Positions 50,617 to 60,170 of a stretch of DNA of 64,000 bases are shown here, piece after piece (within the stretch, counting starts at the first letter, position 1; each line of letters begins with the position of its first letter). This DNA is from Bacteriovoracaceae bacterium (lineage in GTDB: Bacteria; Bdellovibrionota; Bacteriovoracia; Bacteriovoracales; Bacteriovoracaceae), in assembly GCA_018649885.1 (NCBI GenBank), contig JABIHA010000018.1:50354-114353 (forward strand). Direction: 5' to 3'. Under the pieces are notes generated by a model. The model made no database searches and was not told the origin of the DNA. It saw nothing but the letters and a program-made list of their open reading frames with translations. A program made the position numbers and the translations under genes.

Positions 50617-52140
50617 GTGTTTGAGAACTATTTTTCAAAGATTCGAAAAGATCAAAGCTACAGTCTAGGGCTGATATACTTTGCTGCCATTGTGGTTTTA
50701 TGCCAAATGGCTTGGGTTCCTGGATTTTTTCAAGATGGTCATCTATATGCTGGATTTGCAAAAAATGCTGCGCAGTTTGGCCATTGGCTTATTCCCCGCT
50801 TAAGTGAAGATACTTATTCGAGATTTCACCAACATCCTCCCTTTATATTTGCATTGGGAGGAATATTTTTTAAAATTTTTGGGTCATCTGTAACTGCTGC
50901 TAGATTATTTGGGGTTTTATTTAGCCTCCTTAGTGTTTTTTTTATAACAAGAGAAGCTAAGAAACAAAATGGGGACTCCCTTGCATTTTATGCAGGTCTT
51001 ATCTTAATTGCGACACTTCCTTTTATAAAAAAATCTAGATTCCCCAATTTAGATACTCCTCTCATGCTTTTTATTCTGCTAAGTATTCTTAGCTACTATA
51101 GGGCCTTTGTTAGCGGTAAATCCATTGGATGGATACTTTCTGGGATCTTTTTCGGGTTTGCTCTTTTATGTAAAGGTCCTCCGGCCTTTGCAATTCCACT
51201 AGCTATTTTATTACACCTTGGTCTAACAAAAAATTTGAAAAAACTTATTAAACCACTCCCGTGGATTTCACTTGTTTTAGGAATGATGATTTTTTCAATT
51301 TGGCCTTTGATGTTAAAGCTCACTGGAAATTTTGATGTATTTGAAAAATTTATTACTAATATGTCTTTTAACACCAGGGGAAGGGGAGAGTCAGACAATA
51401 ATATTTTTGAGTATCTCATTTTTCTCTTTAAATATGCGGCTCCATGGTTACTTTTAAGTCTTTATGGGATTTTTCTATCCTACAAAAGAAAGGATCACTT
51501 CATTCTTTTGATGGGGTCACTTTTTTTGTCAATTTTGATTCCTTTTAGCTTTATGACATTTAAATTATCTCATTACCTTGTCCCTCTATATCCTGCTATG
51601 GCAGTACTTGCGGCTTACCCCATTACCAGCTGGGTAAGTGGAAGACAGGTCTATATTTATGGCTGCTTAAAAGTGCTCATTGTTATAGGAGCGTTAGTGC
51701 TCTTAATTTTTCCACTGACAACAAAAACGAGAAGAGATAAAGAGATTTTCAAAGTTTTTGAAGTTGTTGAAAAACTAGAAAATCAACCTAACTCATGGGG
51801 GATTATCGATTCTTCTTATGATTTTTTCCGATTGGCCAACCTGTTGGGATTTCACAACTACAACAATGCTTATAAGATCCAAAGAAATGGACTTGAAGCC
51901 TTTTTAAAAGGCGAAAAAATGGAGTCTTTTGTTCACCATCATCAGCCTATTGATTTATCGGGAAGGAAGTGGATATTTCTTATAAATCCTGAGCGGGCAA
52001 AGCATTTTTCTATTAATTTTCCAGACATCTATAAAGAAAAGCTAGTGCCACTGATATATATCAAAAAATACAATTTACTTGTATTAATTGAGCGAAGGCT
52101 TATTAATAGAGGTGAGAAAGCACTCTTCACTATAAAATAG
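50617..52140 (+). CDS. Glycosyltransferase family 39-type membrane enzyme (ArnT/PMT-like)
   Basis: 507 residues with 10-12 membrane helices from a GTG start. The first loop has the family's acidic site (FFQDGHLYAGFAKNAA) and the HxHPP-like FHQHPPFIFALGG. Such enzymes use polyprenyl-phosphate sugars to glycosylate lipid A or proteins at the outer face of the inner membrane. The acceptor here is unknown. It lies 10 nt after the M3 peptidase gene and 24 nt before the SDR gene. Confidence 0.85.
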   Translation: MFENYFSKIRKDQSYSLGLIYFAAIVVLCQMAWVPGFFQDGHLYAGFAKNAAQFGHWLIPRLSEDTYSRFHQHPPFIFALGGIFFKIFGSSVTAARLFGVLFSLLSVFFITREAKKQNGDSLAFYAGLILIATLPFIKKSRFPNLDTPLMLFILLSILSYYRAFVSGKSIGWILSGIFFGFALLCKGPPAFAIPLAILLHLGLTKNLKKLIKPLPWISLVLGMMIFSIWPLMLKLTGNFDVFEKFITNMSFNTRGRGESDNNIFEYLIFLFKYAAPWLLLSLYGIFLSYKRKDHFILLMGSLFLSILIPFSFMTFKLSHYLVPLYPAMAVLAAYPITSWVSGRQVYIYGCLKVLIVIGALVLLIFPLTTKTRRDKEIFKVFEVVEKLENQPNSWGIIDSSYDFFRLANLLGFHNYNNAYKIQRNGLEAFLKGEKMESFVHHHQPIDLSGRKWIFLINPERAKHFSINFPDIYKEKLVPLIYIKKYNLLVLIERRLINRGEKALFTIK

Positions 52141-52164
52141 TCCATTTCTCTACAAGGAAGTACC

Positions 52165-52983
52165 ATGAACAAAGTAGCATTGATTACTGGAGCCTCTTCG
52201 GGAATTGGAGAATCTCTGGCCTATGAGTATGCCCAGAATGGTTTTAACTTAATTCTTGCAGCAAGAAGGATCGAAAAACTCAATTCATTAAAAGAAGAAA
52301 TCGAAAAAAAATATGCAGTGAAGGTATTAGTTGGGAAGTGTGATGTAGGTACCAGGCCAGATTTAGACAACCTTGTAAAAAGAGGTGTGGAGGAATTTGG
52401 GCGAATTGATACAGTCATAGCAAATGCTGGCTTTGGCGTTTTAGGCTTGTTTGAAAGCTTAACAACAGAAGATTTTAAGAGGCAATTTGATACAAATGTA
52501 TATGGAGTACTCAACACAATTTATTCATCTCTTGAAGAGCTTAAAAAGACTAAGGGGAAAATATGTCTCATAGGGAGTACATTTTCTTATATTACCTCTC
52601 CAACTTCGAGTGCCTACAGTATGAGTAAATACGCTATTAGGGCGTTGGCTGAAACTATTTGGGCTGAGTTTATTCCACTTGGAATTTCAGTAACTCTTAT
52701 TTGCCCGGGGTTTATAAGAACAGAAATAAGGAAAATAAGTAATAGCAATGAAGTGACTGTGGGGGCCAAGGACCCTGTTCCTGAGTGGATGATGATGAGC
52801 TCTGTTGTGGCCGCTAGGAAGATAAGGAAGGCCGTGGAGAAGAGAAAGAAACAAAAAATCCTGACAGTTCACAGTGCCCTTGGGATATATGCCGGTAAAT
52901 ATTTTCAATGGTTATTAGATTTCTTTTTTTGGATTGGCGCCAAGTTAGGCTTAGGAATGCCAGAGGCAGAGTTTAATCAATAA
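52165..52983 (+). CDS. Short-chain dehydrogenase/reductase
   Basis: 272 residues with the NAD(P)-binding TGASSGIGESLAYEY (residues 7-21), IANAGFG and the catalytic Ser...YxxxK (SSAYSMSKYAIRAL). Classical SDR length. The C-terminus has a hydrophobic stretch (YFQWLLDFFFWIGAKLGL) that may touch the membrane, as in DltE/YqjQ-like SDRs. Substrate unknown. An AAGGAAG precedes the ATG. Confidence 0.9.
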   Translation: MNKVALITGASSGIGESLAYEYAQNGFNLILAARRIEKLNSLKEEIEKKYAVKVLVGKCDVGTRPDLDNLVKRGVEEFGRIDTVIANAGFGVLGLFESLTTEDFKRQFDTNVYGVLNTIYSSLEELKKTKGKICLIGSTFSYITSPTSSAYSMSKYAIRALAETIWAEFIPLGISVTLICPGFIRTEIRKISNSNEVTVGAKDPVPEWMMMSSVVAARKIRKAVEKRKKQKILTVHSALGIYAGKYFQWLLDFFFWIGAKLGLGMPEAEFNQ

Positions 52984-53200
52984 ATTTTATTTGAATTGAT
53001 CGTTTTGCCAATTTTATTTGCCCCTATTCCAGAGGCTGATTTTCCAAGTGTTTAATTTATCGTTTAAAAATAAACAAATTCATTTCCTATGCTAGGAGGT
53101 TTCTGGTTATTGGGGGGATCGCCTATAATTTTTCTACGGGATTAGATTTAGATTGGATTCTTTTTTATAACCCACAATTTGTAGTTAGGAGGGACGTAGG

Positions 53201-53602
53201 ATGAAAACTTGGGTTCTAGTAATTGGATTATCACTTGTAATGGGATCATTACATGCAAAAAAAGTTAAAGCTCTTTATTTAAAAGGGGAGTTGGGTCAGA
53301 GGATTGCAAAGTCAAAAGGTGAAAGTGAGTGCGGGAACTACGGCTCAAGCCTTGCCTCTTATAGTGCAAATAGCAAAGGTGCTTTTAGCGTAAAATGTAA
53401 AGATGGTACTGAGGTTGATACGCCTATCACTCATATCAGATACAGAAAGCTAGGAAGACTTGCTTGTAGAAATAGAAATATGAGATTTGCAGGTCTTAGG
53501 TATTCTTTCAATAGCAAGAGTAATTTGGCCGGTCATAAAGTGAAGGTCTACTGTAGAGAAGGTGCTGAAAGATACAGAAATATTGCATCATTTGATGAAT
53601 AA
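53201..53602 (+). CDS. Small secreted protein of unknown function
   Basis: 133 residues with a signal peptide (TWVLVIGLSLVMGSLHA) and four Cys (ECGNYG, VKCKDG, LACRNR, KVYCRE), likely two disulfides in a beta-rich domain. GGAGG lies upstream of the ATG. No family recognised. The 217-nt upstream gap (52984-53200) holds no gene I can support. Confidence 0.65.
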   Translation: MKTWVLVIGLSLVMGSLHAKKVKALYLKGELGQRIAKSKGESECGNYGSSLASYSANSKGAFSVKCKDGTEVDTPITHIRYRKLGRLACRNRNMRFAGLRYSFNSKSNLAGHKVKVYCREGAERYRNIASFDE

Positions 53603-53615
53603 TAAATAACATTAG

Positions 53616-53652
53616 GCGTTTACCTGACATCTTCTGTATGTCATGTAAGCGC
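53616..53652 (+). terminator. Long stem-loop after the small secreted gene
   Basis: GCGTTTAC-C-TGACAT and ATGTCA-T-GTAAGCGC form a 14-bp stem with one internal mismatch and a G:T pair, tail ATTTATT. Confidence 0.75.
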
Positions 53653-53702
53653 ATTTATTCCCTCCTTGACTCTCCGCATTAAAACTCTGTTAATCTAATA
53701 TC

Positions 53703-54029
53703 ATGTACAAGATTTTCATATTGGTTTTTTTAACTCTCTCTTTTTCAAGTCATGCCACTTTTAAGTGTCCTCGGCTGACTAATCATACAAAAGCAATCTG
53801 TGATTGTTACAAAACGATGATGGTGTTTTCAGGTGAGCTATTTCTCTGTGAAAAGGATAGTCAGTGTGCCCCAGTTATTGATGAATGTGGTGGGTGGACA
53901 ATTATTAATGAGAAGTACTTAACACGTATCGGGCGGGTATGGGATCAAACGACACTTGAAATAAAAATTGAGAAAAAACCGACTCCTAAATGCTACTTTG
54001 GGCGGTGTTCAGCCGGCCCCCGATCGTAA
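53703..54029 (+). CDS. Small secreted Cys-rich protein of unknown function
   Basis: 108 residues, signal peptide (IFILVFLTLSFSSHA) and about nine Cys in the mature part (FKCPRLT, AICDCYK, FLCEKDSQCAPVIDECGGW, KCYFGRC), so it is disulfide-rich and periplasmic or secreted. Its 3' end overlaps the convergent HAD gene by 44 nt. No family recognised. Confidence 0.6.
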   Translation: MYKIFILVFLTLSFSSHATFKCPRLTNHTKAICDCYKTMMVFSGELFLCEKDSQCAPVIDECGGWTIINEKYLTRIGRVWDQTTLEIKIEKKPTPKCYFGRCSAGPRS

Positions 54030-54633
54030 TATATTCCACGATAAATTCATGAATATCACCCAAGCTTCTTTTTTGGTCTACTAGCACTCCCTGCGAGCCA
54101 GCTGACTGGGCTCCCTGTAGATCATGATCGTGGTCTCCAATGACTACAAAGCTTTCTGGGTTCATTTGATATTTTTCTGCCAAATAGAAAAGTCCATCAG
54201 GTGAAGGCTTGTTATTTTTAACAAGACAATTTCCCACAACATGGTCAAAGAAAGGGAGAAGTTCAAGGTTTTGCAAAATACTTGTGGCCGAAGGAGTATC
54301 TCTTCCAGTCCAAATTGAAATGGGGTATCCCCATTTTTTCAAAATCCCAACTAGTTCGATCGAACCAACAATTGATTTAATTAAGTGGCCTTGGTTTTTG
54401 TTAAAATCAACCAATCTATCAATTGCAATTTTTTGGTCCAACTTTGAGGAGATATATCCATCAAATAAAGTCTCTGTCGTGCGCGACCTAATCTTTTCTA
54501 AATCTTCTTCTTCAAGAGTTATATCAAATGGTTCAACTGCATATTGAAAGGTTTTTAGAACATGAGAATTAGAGTCAATTAAAGTTCCATCGAGATCAAA
54601 TATAAAGGCCTTTACATTTTTAATTTTAAACAT
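53986..54633 (-). CDS. HAD-family hydrolase (phosphoglycolate phosphatase-like)
   Basis: 215 residues with all HAD motifs: FIFDLDGTLIDSN (nucleophile Asp), SIWTGRDTP (motif II), NNKPSPDGL (motif III Lys) and VIGDHDHDLQGAQSAGS (motif IV). A C1-type helical cap is present. Likely a small phosphate-ester phosphatase; substrate not predictable. The neighbouring genes on this strand are the RmlD-like and hotdog proteins, after a 68-nt gap. Confidence 0.92.
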   Translation of the reverse strand: MFKIKNVKAFIFDLDGTLIDSNSHVLKTFQYAVEPFDITLEEEDLEKIRSRTTETLFDGYISSKLDQKIAIDRLVDFNKNQGHLIKSIVGSIELVGILKKWGYPISIWTGRDTPSATSILQNLELLPFFDHVVGNCLVKNNKPSPDGLFYLAEKYQMNPESFVVIGDHDHDLQGAQSAGSQGVLVDQKRSLGDIHEFIVEYITIGGRLNTAQSSI

Positions 54634-54701
54634 TGCACAACTTATGGTTTAGATTTTTTCTAGCAAATACTCGCGTGTGTACAAGCATCCTATCACAATT
54701 A

Positions 54702-55595
54702 CTAATTTAGATCAGGCTTCAGTAGTATGCACATTTCATTTTTTAAATCTTCTTTAAAAATTGGAGGGTTATAGCCGATAGATCGAAGTTTACCAATATT
54801 TGCAGCTAAATCGGCAGGGCGATAATAACTGGAAATCGAGCCTGCATTTCTATGAACTTCTATTAGTGAAAAATCTTTTTTTAAAAATGCGGCAAGGTAG
54901 CGCGCTATATCGACTCTCGTCACTCTTTGTTTGCCTGCCACAACAAATAGCTCTCCAGGATGTTCTAGGCAAAGTCTTATAACTTTAGCAGCTTCTGTGG
55001 CACTTAGGGGACAACGGTACTCACTATCAAGTGCTTTAACGGTTTCATTTTTTGATAGCTTATGGAATATATCAGAGAAAAAATTTGCAGACTCACCCTC
55101 TGGATGCCCAAACATTAGCGGTAACCTGCAAATTGTAGCGCGTGAGTAGGCTTCACTAATTTTCACTTCAGCCTCAAGTTTGTGTTTGCCATAAATATTC
55201 ATTGGGCATGTCTCTGAGCTTTCATTGTAGGGAGCTTTCCTACCATCATAGACTTGATCGCTGGAAGTAAATAGTAATGGGATATTCAAGGGACTTGCAT
55301 ATTTTGCTATGGCCTGCGATGCTTGAACATTAATTTGATGGCTCAGACTTTCATCTTCTTCGCAAATATATGGCTTGGATAATGCACCGGCGTGGATGAT
55401 TGCGCTGGGGGAGATTTTGCTTAAGGTCTCTTCAAGATGGGGGATATTATTTAAATCAATTTGAACCAATTCACAGTCTAGTGTTTTGGGATGAAAACGA
55501 TTATAGGTTCCAGTGACTTGATAATCACTTGCAAACTCACGACAAATATAGTGCCCAAGAAATCCTGAAGCTCCAGTAACTAATATTTTTTTCAT
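54702..55595 (-). CDS. NAD-dependent epimerase/dTDP-4-dehydrorhamnose reductase-like protein
   Basis: 297 residues from the ATG at 55595, which overlaps the stop of the upstream hotdog gene (ATGA). Rossmann start ILVTGASGFLGHYICREF, TSSDQVYDGRKAPYNESS and catalytic YGKHKLEAE are of the extended SDR, RmlD-like type. It probably reduces a nucleotide sugar or modifies a related intermediate; no other rhamnose genes are in the window. Confidence 0.85.
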   Translation of the reverse strand: MKKILVTGASGFLGHYICREFASDYQVTGTYNRFHPKTLDCELVQIDLNNIPHLEETLSKISPSAIIHAGALSKPYICEEDESLSHQINVQASQAIAKYASPLNIPLLFTSSDQVYDGRKAPYNESSETCPMNIYGKHKLEAEVKISEAYSRATICRLPLMFGHPEGESANFFSDIFHKLSKNETVKALDSEYRCPLSATEAAKVIRLCLEHPGELFVVAGKQRVTRVDIARYLAAFLKKDFSLIEVHRNAGSISSYYRPADLAANIGKLRSIGYNPPIFKEDLKNEMCILLKPDLN

Positions 55596-56104
55596 AATTT
55601 CGTTTTTACTTTTTTCCATTTTTTGAGTTGCCACTTTGTCTTAACAATCGCTACACAATTTCCATCAATGTCGTCGATCTTTGTTTCTCCTAAAAACATT
55701 GAAGTGTCACCACCATCTAAGTCATTTTTTAATTGATCAATTTGCTCTGGTGTCACAACAATAATCCCAACCAGTGACTTTTTCGCCTGGTAAGTATAGT
55801 GAGTTTCAAGATGAGCAAGGACTAGGCGGTAGTCGGAAAGGCCAAGATTTCTCATTAAAATTACACCCGCACAGAGCTCTCCAAGAGTGGCTATTGCACA
55901 AGCATGGATACTATTTACGTGATTAAACGCTTTGCGTCGATGGGGCAATTTGATTGAAACCTTGTACTGATCGATGTCTTGAACATCGAAGCCAAGGGGA
56001 GAATTAAATGGGATCAAGTACTTAAGACCCTTACTCAACAATTTTTTTGAAACTGGATTATCATTAAAAAAAAGATGCTCTATTTTTGCAAACCTTTGCA
56101 ACAT
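55592..56104 (-). CDS. Hotdog-fold protein (DUF4442/PaaI-like thioesterase)
   Basis: 170 residues. The hotdog helix is seen as VNSIHACAIATLGELCAGVILM, followed by beta strands (LVLAHLETHYTYQAKKSLVG, CVAIVKTKWQLKKW). DUF4442-type proteins are believed to be acyl-CoA or acyl-ACP thioesterases. It is translationally coupled to the RmlD-like gene. Confidence 0.82.
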   Translation of the reverse strand: MLQRFAKIEHLFFNDNPVSKKLLSKGLKYLIPFNSPLGFDVQDIDQYKVSIKLPHRRKAFNHVNSIHACAIATLGELCAGVILMRNLGLSDYRLVLAHLETHYTYQAKKSLVGIIVVTPEQIDQLKNDLDGGDTSMFLGETKIDDIDGNCVAIVKTKWQLKKWKKVKTKL

Positions 56105-56250
56105 ATCTACTCCCCCTCTCTCATTCTTAAAAAACCTAACAATAAATATTCTTGAAGTAAGGATTTAAAAGTAAAAAAAGACAAAAATCACATAACTCAT
56201 ACTGTAAACTGTATCTATTATTTTATTAAAAATCTACAAGGAGAGTAGAG

Positions 56251-57459
56251 GTGAGTCTTGGAGGAATGTCTATGAGTGCGATGCTTTTTATCTTAATGAT
56301 TGGCAGTGCATTTGGAAGTACATTTAGTTCTCCCCGTTGGATCACAGTTGACAAGGATGTCGCGGGCGAATTGATTGAAAGGTTTGGATTAGCACAGAGT
56401 TTAACTTCAGCTACTGACGATGTAACAGTTCTAGAAGTTGGAAAAGGGGATTTAGCAAAAATCTCTCACTTTATGCACAGTGAAAAAAAGAGATGTGGTG
56501 GTTATCAAGGCCATTATTCTCAAGAGGAAGCAGTTGAGGCTGCACACTCTGAAGATTTAAGGGCACTTTCACAAGTTGCTTTCGATTCATCATTTTTTCT
56601 ATCTAGTGCATCTAGAGTTGAAACACTACTTAAAGAAGTTAAGGAAAGCGAGATCACAGACACTATTGTTGAGATGACTGCATTCCATAACAGACACTAT
56701 CAAGCTCCAACTGGAATTAAGTCTATGGAGTGGTTAAAAAAGAAGTGGGAGAATCTTGGAAAAGGTAGGGCAGATTATAAGGTTGAATTTTTCAAGCACG
56801 CCCGTTTTAATCAACCCTCAGTTATAGCTACTATTAAGGGTTCCCAGAGCCCTGAAGAAGTTGTGATCATTGGAGGCCATGCCGATTCTATAGGTGGTGG
56901 ATTTTGGGGACGTCACAAGGCCAAAGCGCCTGGTGCTGATGACAATGCCTCGGGAATAGCAACTATCACTGAGGCCATGAGAGTATTACTAGCTTCAGAT
57001 TTTAAGCCAAAAAAATCGATCATGTTTATGGCATATGCGGCTGAGGAAGTTGGCCTTCTTGGATCAAAAGATATTGCTGCTGAATTTGCTAGGAAAAAAC
57101 AAAAAGTTGTCAGTGTTATTCAGTATGACATGGTCAATTACAAAGGTGGCGATAAGAGTATTTATCTGGCTACGGACTACTCAAATGCAGACCTAAGAAC
57201 TTTTATGGGCAAGCTTATTGAAACCTATGTGAAAGTTCCATGGGGATATATGAAGTGTGGTTATGGATGTTCTGATCATGCCTCTTGGACCAATAAGGGC
57301 TTCCCGGCGATGATGGCAACAGAGTCTACTTTCAATGCCATGAATAAGGCGATCCACTCTTCAAGGGATACTTTGAGTGCAAGTGGAGGTGACTCAAAAC
57401 ACGCCGTGAATTTTGCAAAGCTTGCGCTGGCATACTTGATAGAAAGTGCAAAAGAGTGA
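56251..57459 (+). CDS. Secreted M28-family metallo-aminopeptidase
   Basis: About 402 residues. Two starts are possible: GTG at 56251 (AAGGAG, 7-nt gap) or ATG at 56272 (GGAGG, 7-nt gap); both give a hydrophobic signal (MLFILMIGSAFGST). Zinc-binding motifs of M28 peptidases are all seen: GGHADSIGGG, PGADDNASGIAT, AYAAEEVGLLGS, QYDMVNY and SDHASWTNKGFPAMM. It should trim N-terminal residues from peptides outside the cytoplasm. Transcribed alone and closed by a terminator. Confidence 0.93.
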   Translation: MSLGGMSMSAMLFILMIGSAFGSTFSSPRWITVDKDVAGELIERFGLAQSLTSATDDVTVLEVGKGDLAKISHFMHSEKKRCGGYQGHYSQEEAVEAAHSEDLRALSQVAFDSSFFLSSASRVETLLKEVKESEITDTIVEMTAFHNRHYQAPTGIKSMEWLKKKWENLGKGRADYKVEFFKHARFNQPSVIATIKGSQSPEEVVIIGGHADSIGGGFWGRHKAKAPGADDNASGIATITEAMRVLLASDFKPKKSIMFMAYAAEEVGLLGSKDIAAEFARKKQKVVSVIQYDMVNYKGGDKSIYLATDYSNADLRTFMGKLIETYVKVPWGYMKCGYGCSDHASWTNKGFPAMMATESTFNAMNKAIHSSRDTLSASGGDSKHAVNFAKLALAYLIESAKE

Positions 57460-57494
57460 CGAATTAAAGTTTAGAGTGCATAATATAAGGAAAA

Positions 57495-57519
57495 GCTCCT
57501 CTTTTTGAGGAGCTTTTTT
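57495..57519 (+). terminator. Terminator after the M28 peptidase gene
   Basis: GCTCCTC and GAGGAGC pair around TTTTT, flanked by AAAA and a run of six T. Confidence 0.92.
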
Positions 57520-57536
57520 GTTAAACAGGAACTGTA

Positions 57537-60170
57537 TTGCCACTCAAACTTGAATCCCACCGTAATTTAGCTACTGAGATCTTGTCCAATTTAGATGAAC
57601 TAAGGTTCAAAATGTTGGAGAAAGAGGGTCTCACTGAATTTGACTCCCTGTGTAAGACCTTGGAGCAAGTTGAAATAGTTATTCAATGCGTAACTGATAT
57701 TCAAGTATTCCTATTAGAAGAATTTGCGAAAGCTCCCTACCTTGAATCTCTTTTTGATCGCCAATTTGTCACATTTAAAAATTTTATCAAAGAAGAAGAG
57801 ATCCTCAAAGTTGGTGTGCTTGAAGATAGCTTGTTTCCAGAAAAACATTCGCTTCCTTTTTTTGACGGAGAAGCCTTTTCTGCTGAGCTTGTAAATTCCT
57901 ACACCGAGACTTTTAAAGACTGGGTTGAAACCTCGATTCAGCTACATATTGAAAGTCAAAATGTCATAAAAGTTGAACTAGACGTTAACTTTAAAACGGC
58001 ACAACTACCTTGTCATTGCGTTGAATGTTTAGCGGACTTTAGGACTAAACTCAGAGAAATTGTATATAAAGGCTCACTTGCTCTATATGATGATGCCAAA
58101 AGTGAGGCCCTAGAAAGGCTCTCTACCAGCACGTTAGGGCAAATGTCTGATCTTGTTTATAATGCTCAAAAAGAAGTAGAAAAACTTCTTCACAAGATAA
58201 GATTTAAAATGAGAAGAGGCTCATTTAATAAATTACAAACTCAATTAAAGGGCAAATTCAAAAATTCATTCTATCCCTCAAGTGAGCTAGGCCTTGAATA
58301 TAAAAAGAAAATTAGATTCAATCTAGATAACCAGCTTTCAATTGATGGATATCAATCTGATTTGGTTTCTGAGGAAATCTTTGATCGGTATTTTCATCAG
58401 CTTGGTAAAAACCTATGGAGAAATGAACGATTTTATATTGCTGAGTTTGATAAACTTATTAAATCGGTTCTTTCATTTAAAAGAACAGATATTTCAGCGA
58501 ATATTCTAAGGGAATATCTAGGACAGTTTTGGCTTCATTCTGAAGCTAGACTTATGAAAAGACATATTGTTTATCATATGGGTCCTACTAATTCAGGAAA
58601 GACCTACCACTCCATTCAAGAGCTTCTGGCCTCTAAAACTGGCTGTTACTTGGCCCCTTTGAGATTACTCGCAGCTGAGTTATACGACACTCTCAACGCT
58701 GGTGGGGCGGTGACAAAGCTCTTAACAGGCGAAGAAGTTATCGAAACGCCTGGAGCAACCCATATCTCTTCCACAATAGAGATGGCCAGGCTCAATGAAA
58801 AATTTGATTGCTGTGTAATAGATGAAATACAGATGATCACTGACCAGCAAAGAGGCTGGGCATGGACTAGAGCGCTTGTTAACATCCAAGCACCAGAAAT
58901 ACATGTATGTGGTGACCCCAGTGTATTTGAAATGGTCAAAAAAATATGTGATCTTTGCGGTGATACTCTCGAAGTAAAAAATTATGAGAGGATGACCGAA
59001 TTATTAGTTGAGAAAAAACCAATCACTCTTGTGGATTTAGAAAAAAATGATGCTCTGATTGTTTTTTCCAGAAGAAATGCTCTGAAATTTAAATCAGATC
59101 TAGAACATTTAAATTTTAAGGTTTCTATTGTCTATGGTCGCCTAAGCCCTGAAGTAAGAAGGGAGCAAGCTAGAAAATTTGATCAAGGTGAAACTGATAT
59201 TATTGTGGCCACTGATGCCATTGCCATGGGAATGAACCTTCCAATTAAGAGAATTGTATTTTCAACGCTTAGAAAATATATAAATAATGCAGAATATGTT
59301 TTATCAAATAGTGAAATTAAGCAAATTGCAGGAAGGGCCGGGAGATATAAGAGATTTCCTACTGGCTACGTATCTTGTTTAACAAAAGAAGAAAATGGCA
59401 TAACTACAATTGGCAGTGCTATTGGTGCTGAGCTTGAGCAAAAGGCCAAAGTTATGGTTGGCCCTGACTTGGACATTTTCCATAGAGTTAACCAAGCATT
59501 AATTAGTAATAACCTAACAGTTTTAAGTCTTTCTGAATTTTTGAATCTCTTTAATACAATGGATTTTCAAGATCCCTTCTATTGTGTCGAGCTCAAAGAG
59601 ATGATTGAAATTACTGAAATGGTTGAAACTGCCAATGAAAACTATCAGTCCCTTAGTGATGCTGAGATTTTTGGATTTTCATGCGCTCCTGTAAACTTGG
59701 GGTTGGTCGAGCATGTGCAGTACTTTGTGCATATATTGAATAATTTTGTTGCTGCAAAATCAATTGTAAATGAAGAGATTGATGGAAATTCAAGTAATAT
59801 CGATTACCTTGAATCCTCTATTAAATGTGTTGAGCTATACCAGTGGCTATCAAGACATTTTAATAATAAGCATTTTGAGTTTGATATTATTAAATTACTT
59901 CACAATAAATCTCTTGCCATAGAAAAGCTCAATGTTCTTCTCTCAGATAAAATTGTTAGGGGCTGTTCTAGTTGTGGAGCAAAGCTTGGGCAAGGACATG
60001 ATTACAATATTTGTGAAGACTGTTTCAAAAAAAGAAGATTTGCCAGAAGAAAACCCAGACCTTACGCAAAAGCGGGCGACGGTGGAAATCAAGATCAAAG
60101 AAATGAAGGGGGGAGATCTAAGAGTTCTAAATACAAAGGAAAAAGAAAAAAGAGAAACAATAAAAAATGA
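57537..60170 (+). CDS. SUV3-like DExH RNA helicase with zinc motif
   Basis: 877 residues from a TTG start. The helicase core has motif I MGPTNSGKTYHSIQELLASK (near 345), APLRLLAAELYD (Ia), DEIQMI (II, near 428), VCGDPSV (III), a second RecA domain with VFSRRNALKFK, ATDAIAMGMNLPI (V) and QIAGRAGRY (VI, near 600). The motif set is that of SUV3, which unwinds RNA for decay in mitochondria and some bacteria. About 340 unfamiliar N-terminal residues include a CHCVEC cluster; near 809-830 is CSSCG...CEDC, then a basic tail. It overlaps the DUF455 gene by 4 nt. Confidence 0.9.
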   Translation: MPLKLESHRNLATEILSNLDELRFKMLEKEGLTEFDSLCKTLEQVEIVIQCVTDIQVFLLEEFAKAPYLESLFDRQFVTFKNFIKEEEILKVGVLEDSLFPEKHSLPFFDGEAFSAELVNSYTETFKDWVETSIQLHIESQNVIKVELDVNFKTAQLPCHCVECLADFRTKLREIVYKGSLALYDDAKSEALERLSTSTLGQMSDLVYNAQKEVEKLLHKIRFKMRRGSFNKLQTQLKGKFKNSFYPSSELGLEYKKKIRFNLDNQLSIDGYQSDLVSEEIFDRYFHQLGKNLWRNERFYIAEFDKLIKSVLSFKRTDISANILREYLGQFWLHSEARLMKRHIVYHMGPTNSGKTYHSIQELLASKTGCYLAPLRLLAAELYDTLNAGGAVTKLLTGEEVIETPGATHISSTIEMARLNEKFDCCVIDEIQMITDQQRGWAWTRALVNIQAPEIHVCGDPSVFEMVKKICDLCGDTLEVKNYERMTELLVEKKPITLVDLEKNDALIVFSRRNALKFKSDLEHLNFKVSIVYGRLSPEVRREQARKFDQGETDIIVATDAIAMGMNLPIKRIVFSTLRKYINNAEYVLSNSEIKQIAGRAGRYKRFPTGYVSCLTKEENGITTIGSAIGAELEQKAKVMVGPDLDIFHRVNQALISNNLTVLSLSEFLNLFNTMDFQDPFYCVELKEMIEITEMVETANENYQSLSDAEIFGFSCAPVNLGLVEHVQYFVHILNNFVAAKSIVNEEIDGNSSNIDYLESSIKCVELYQWLSRHFNNKHFEFDIIKLLHNKSLAIEKLNVLLSDKIVRGCSSCGAKLGQGHDYNICEDCFKKRRFARRKPRPYAKAGDGGNQDQRNEGGRSKSSKYKGKRKKRNNKK

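Noticed and set aside
53089..53145. 18-codon leader-like ORF (ATG at the CTAGGAGG stretch)
   Set aside because: No ribosome site and no regulatory codon pattern; probably chance.
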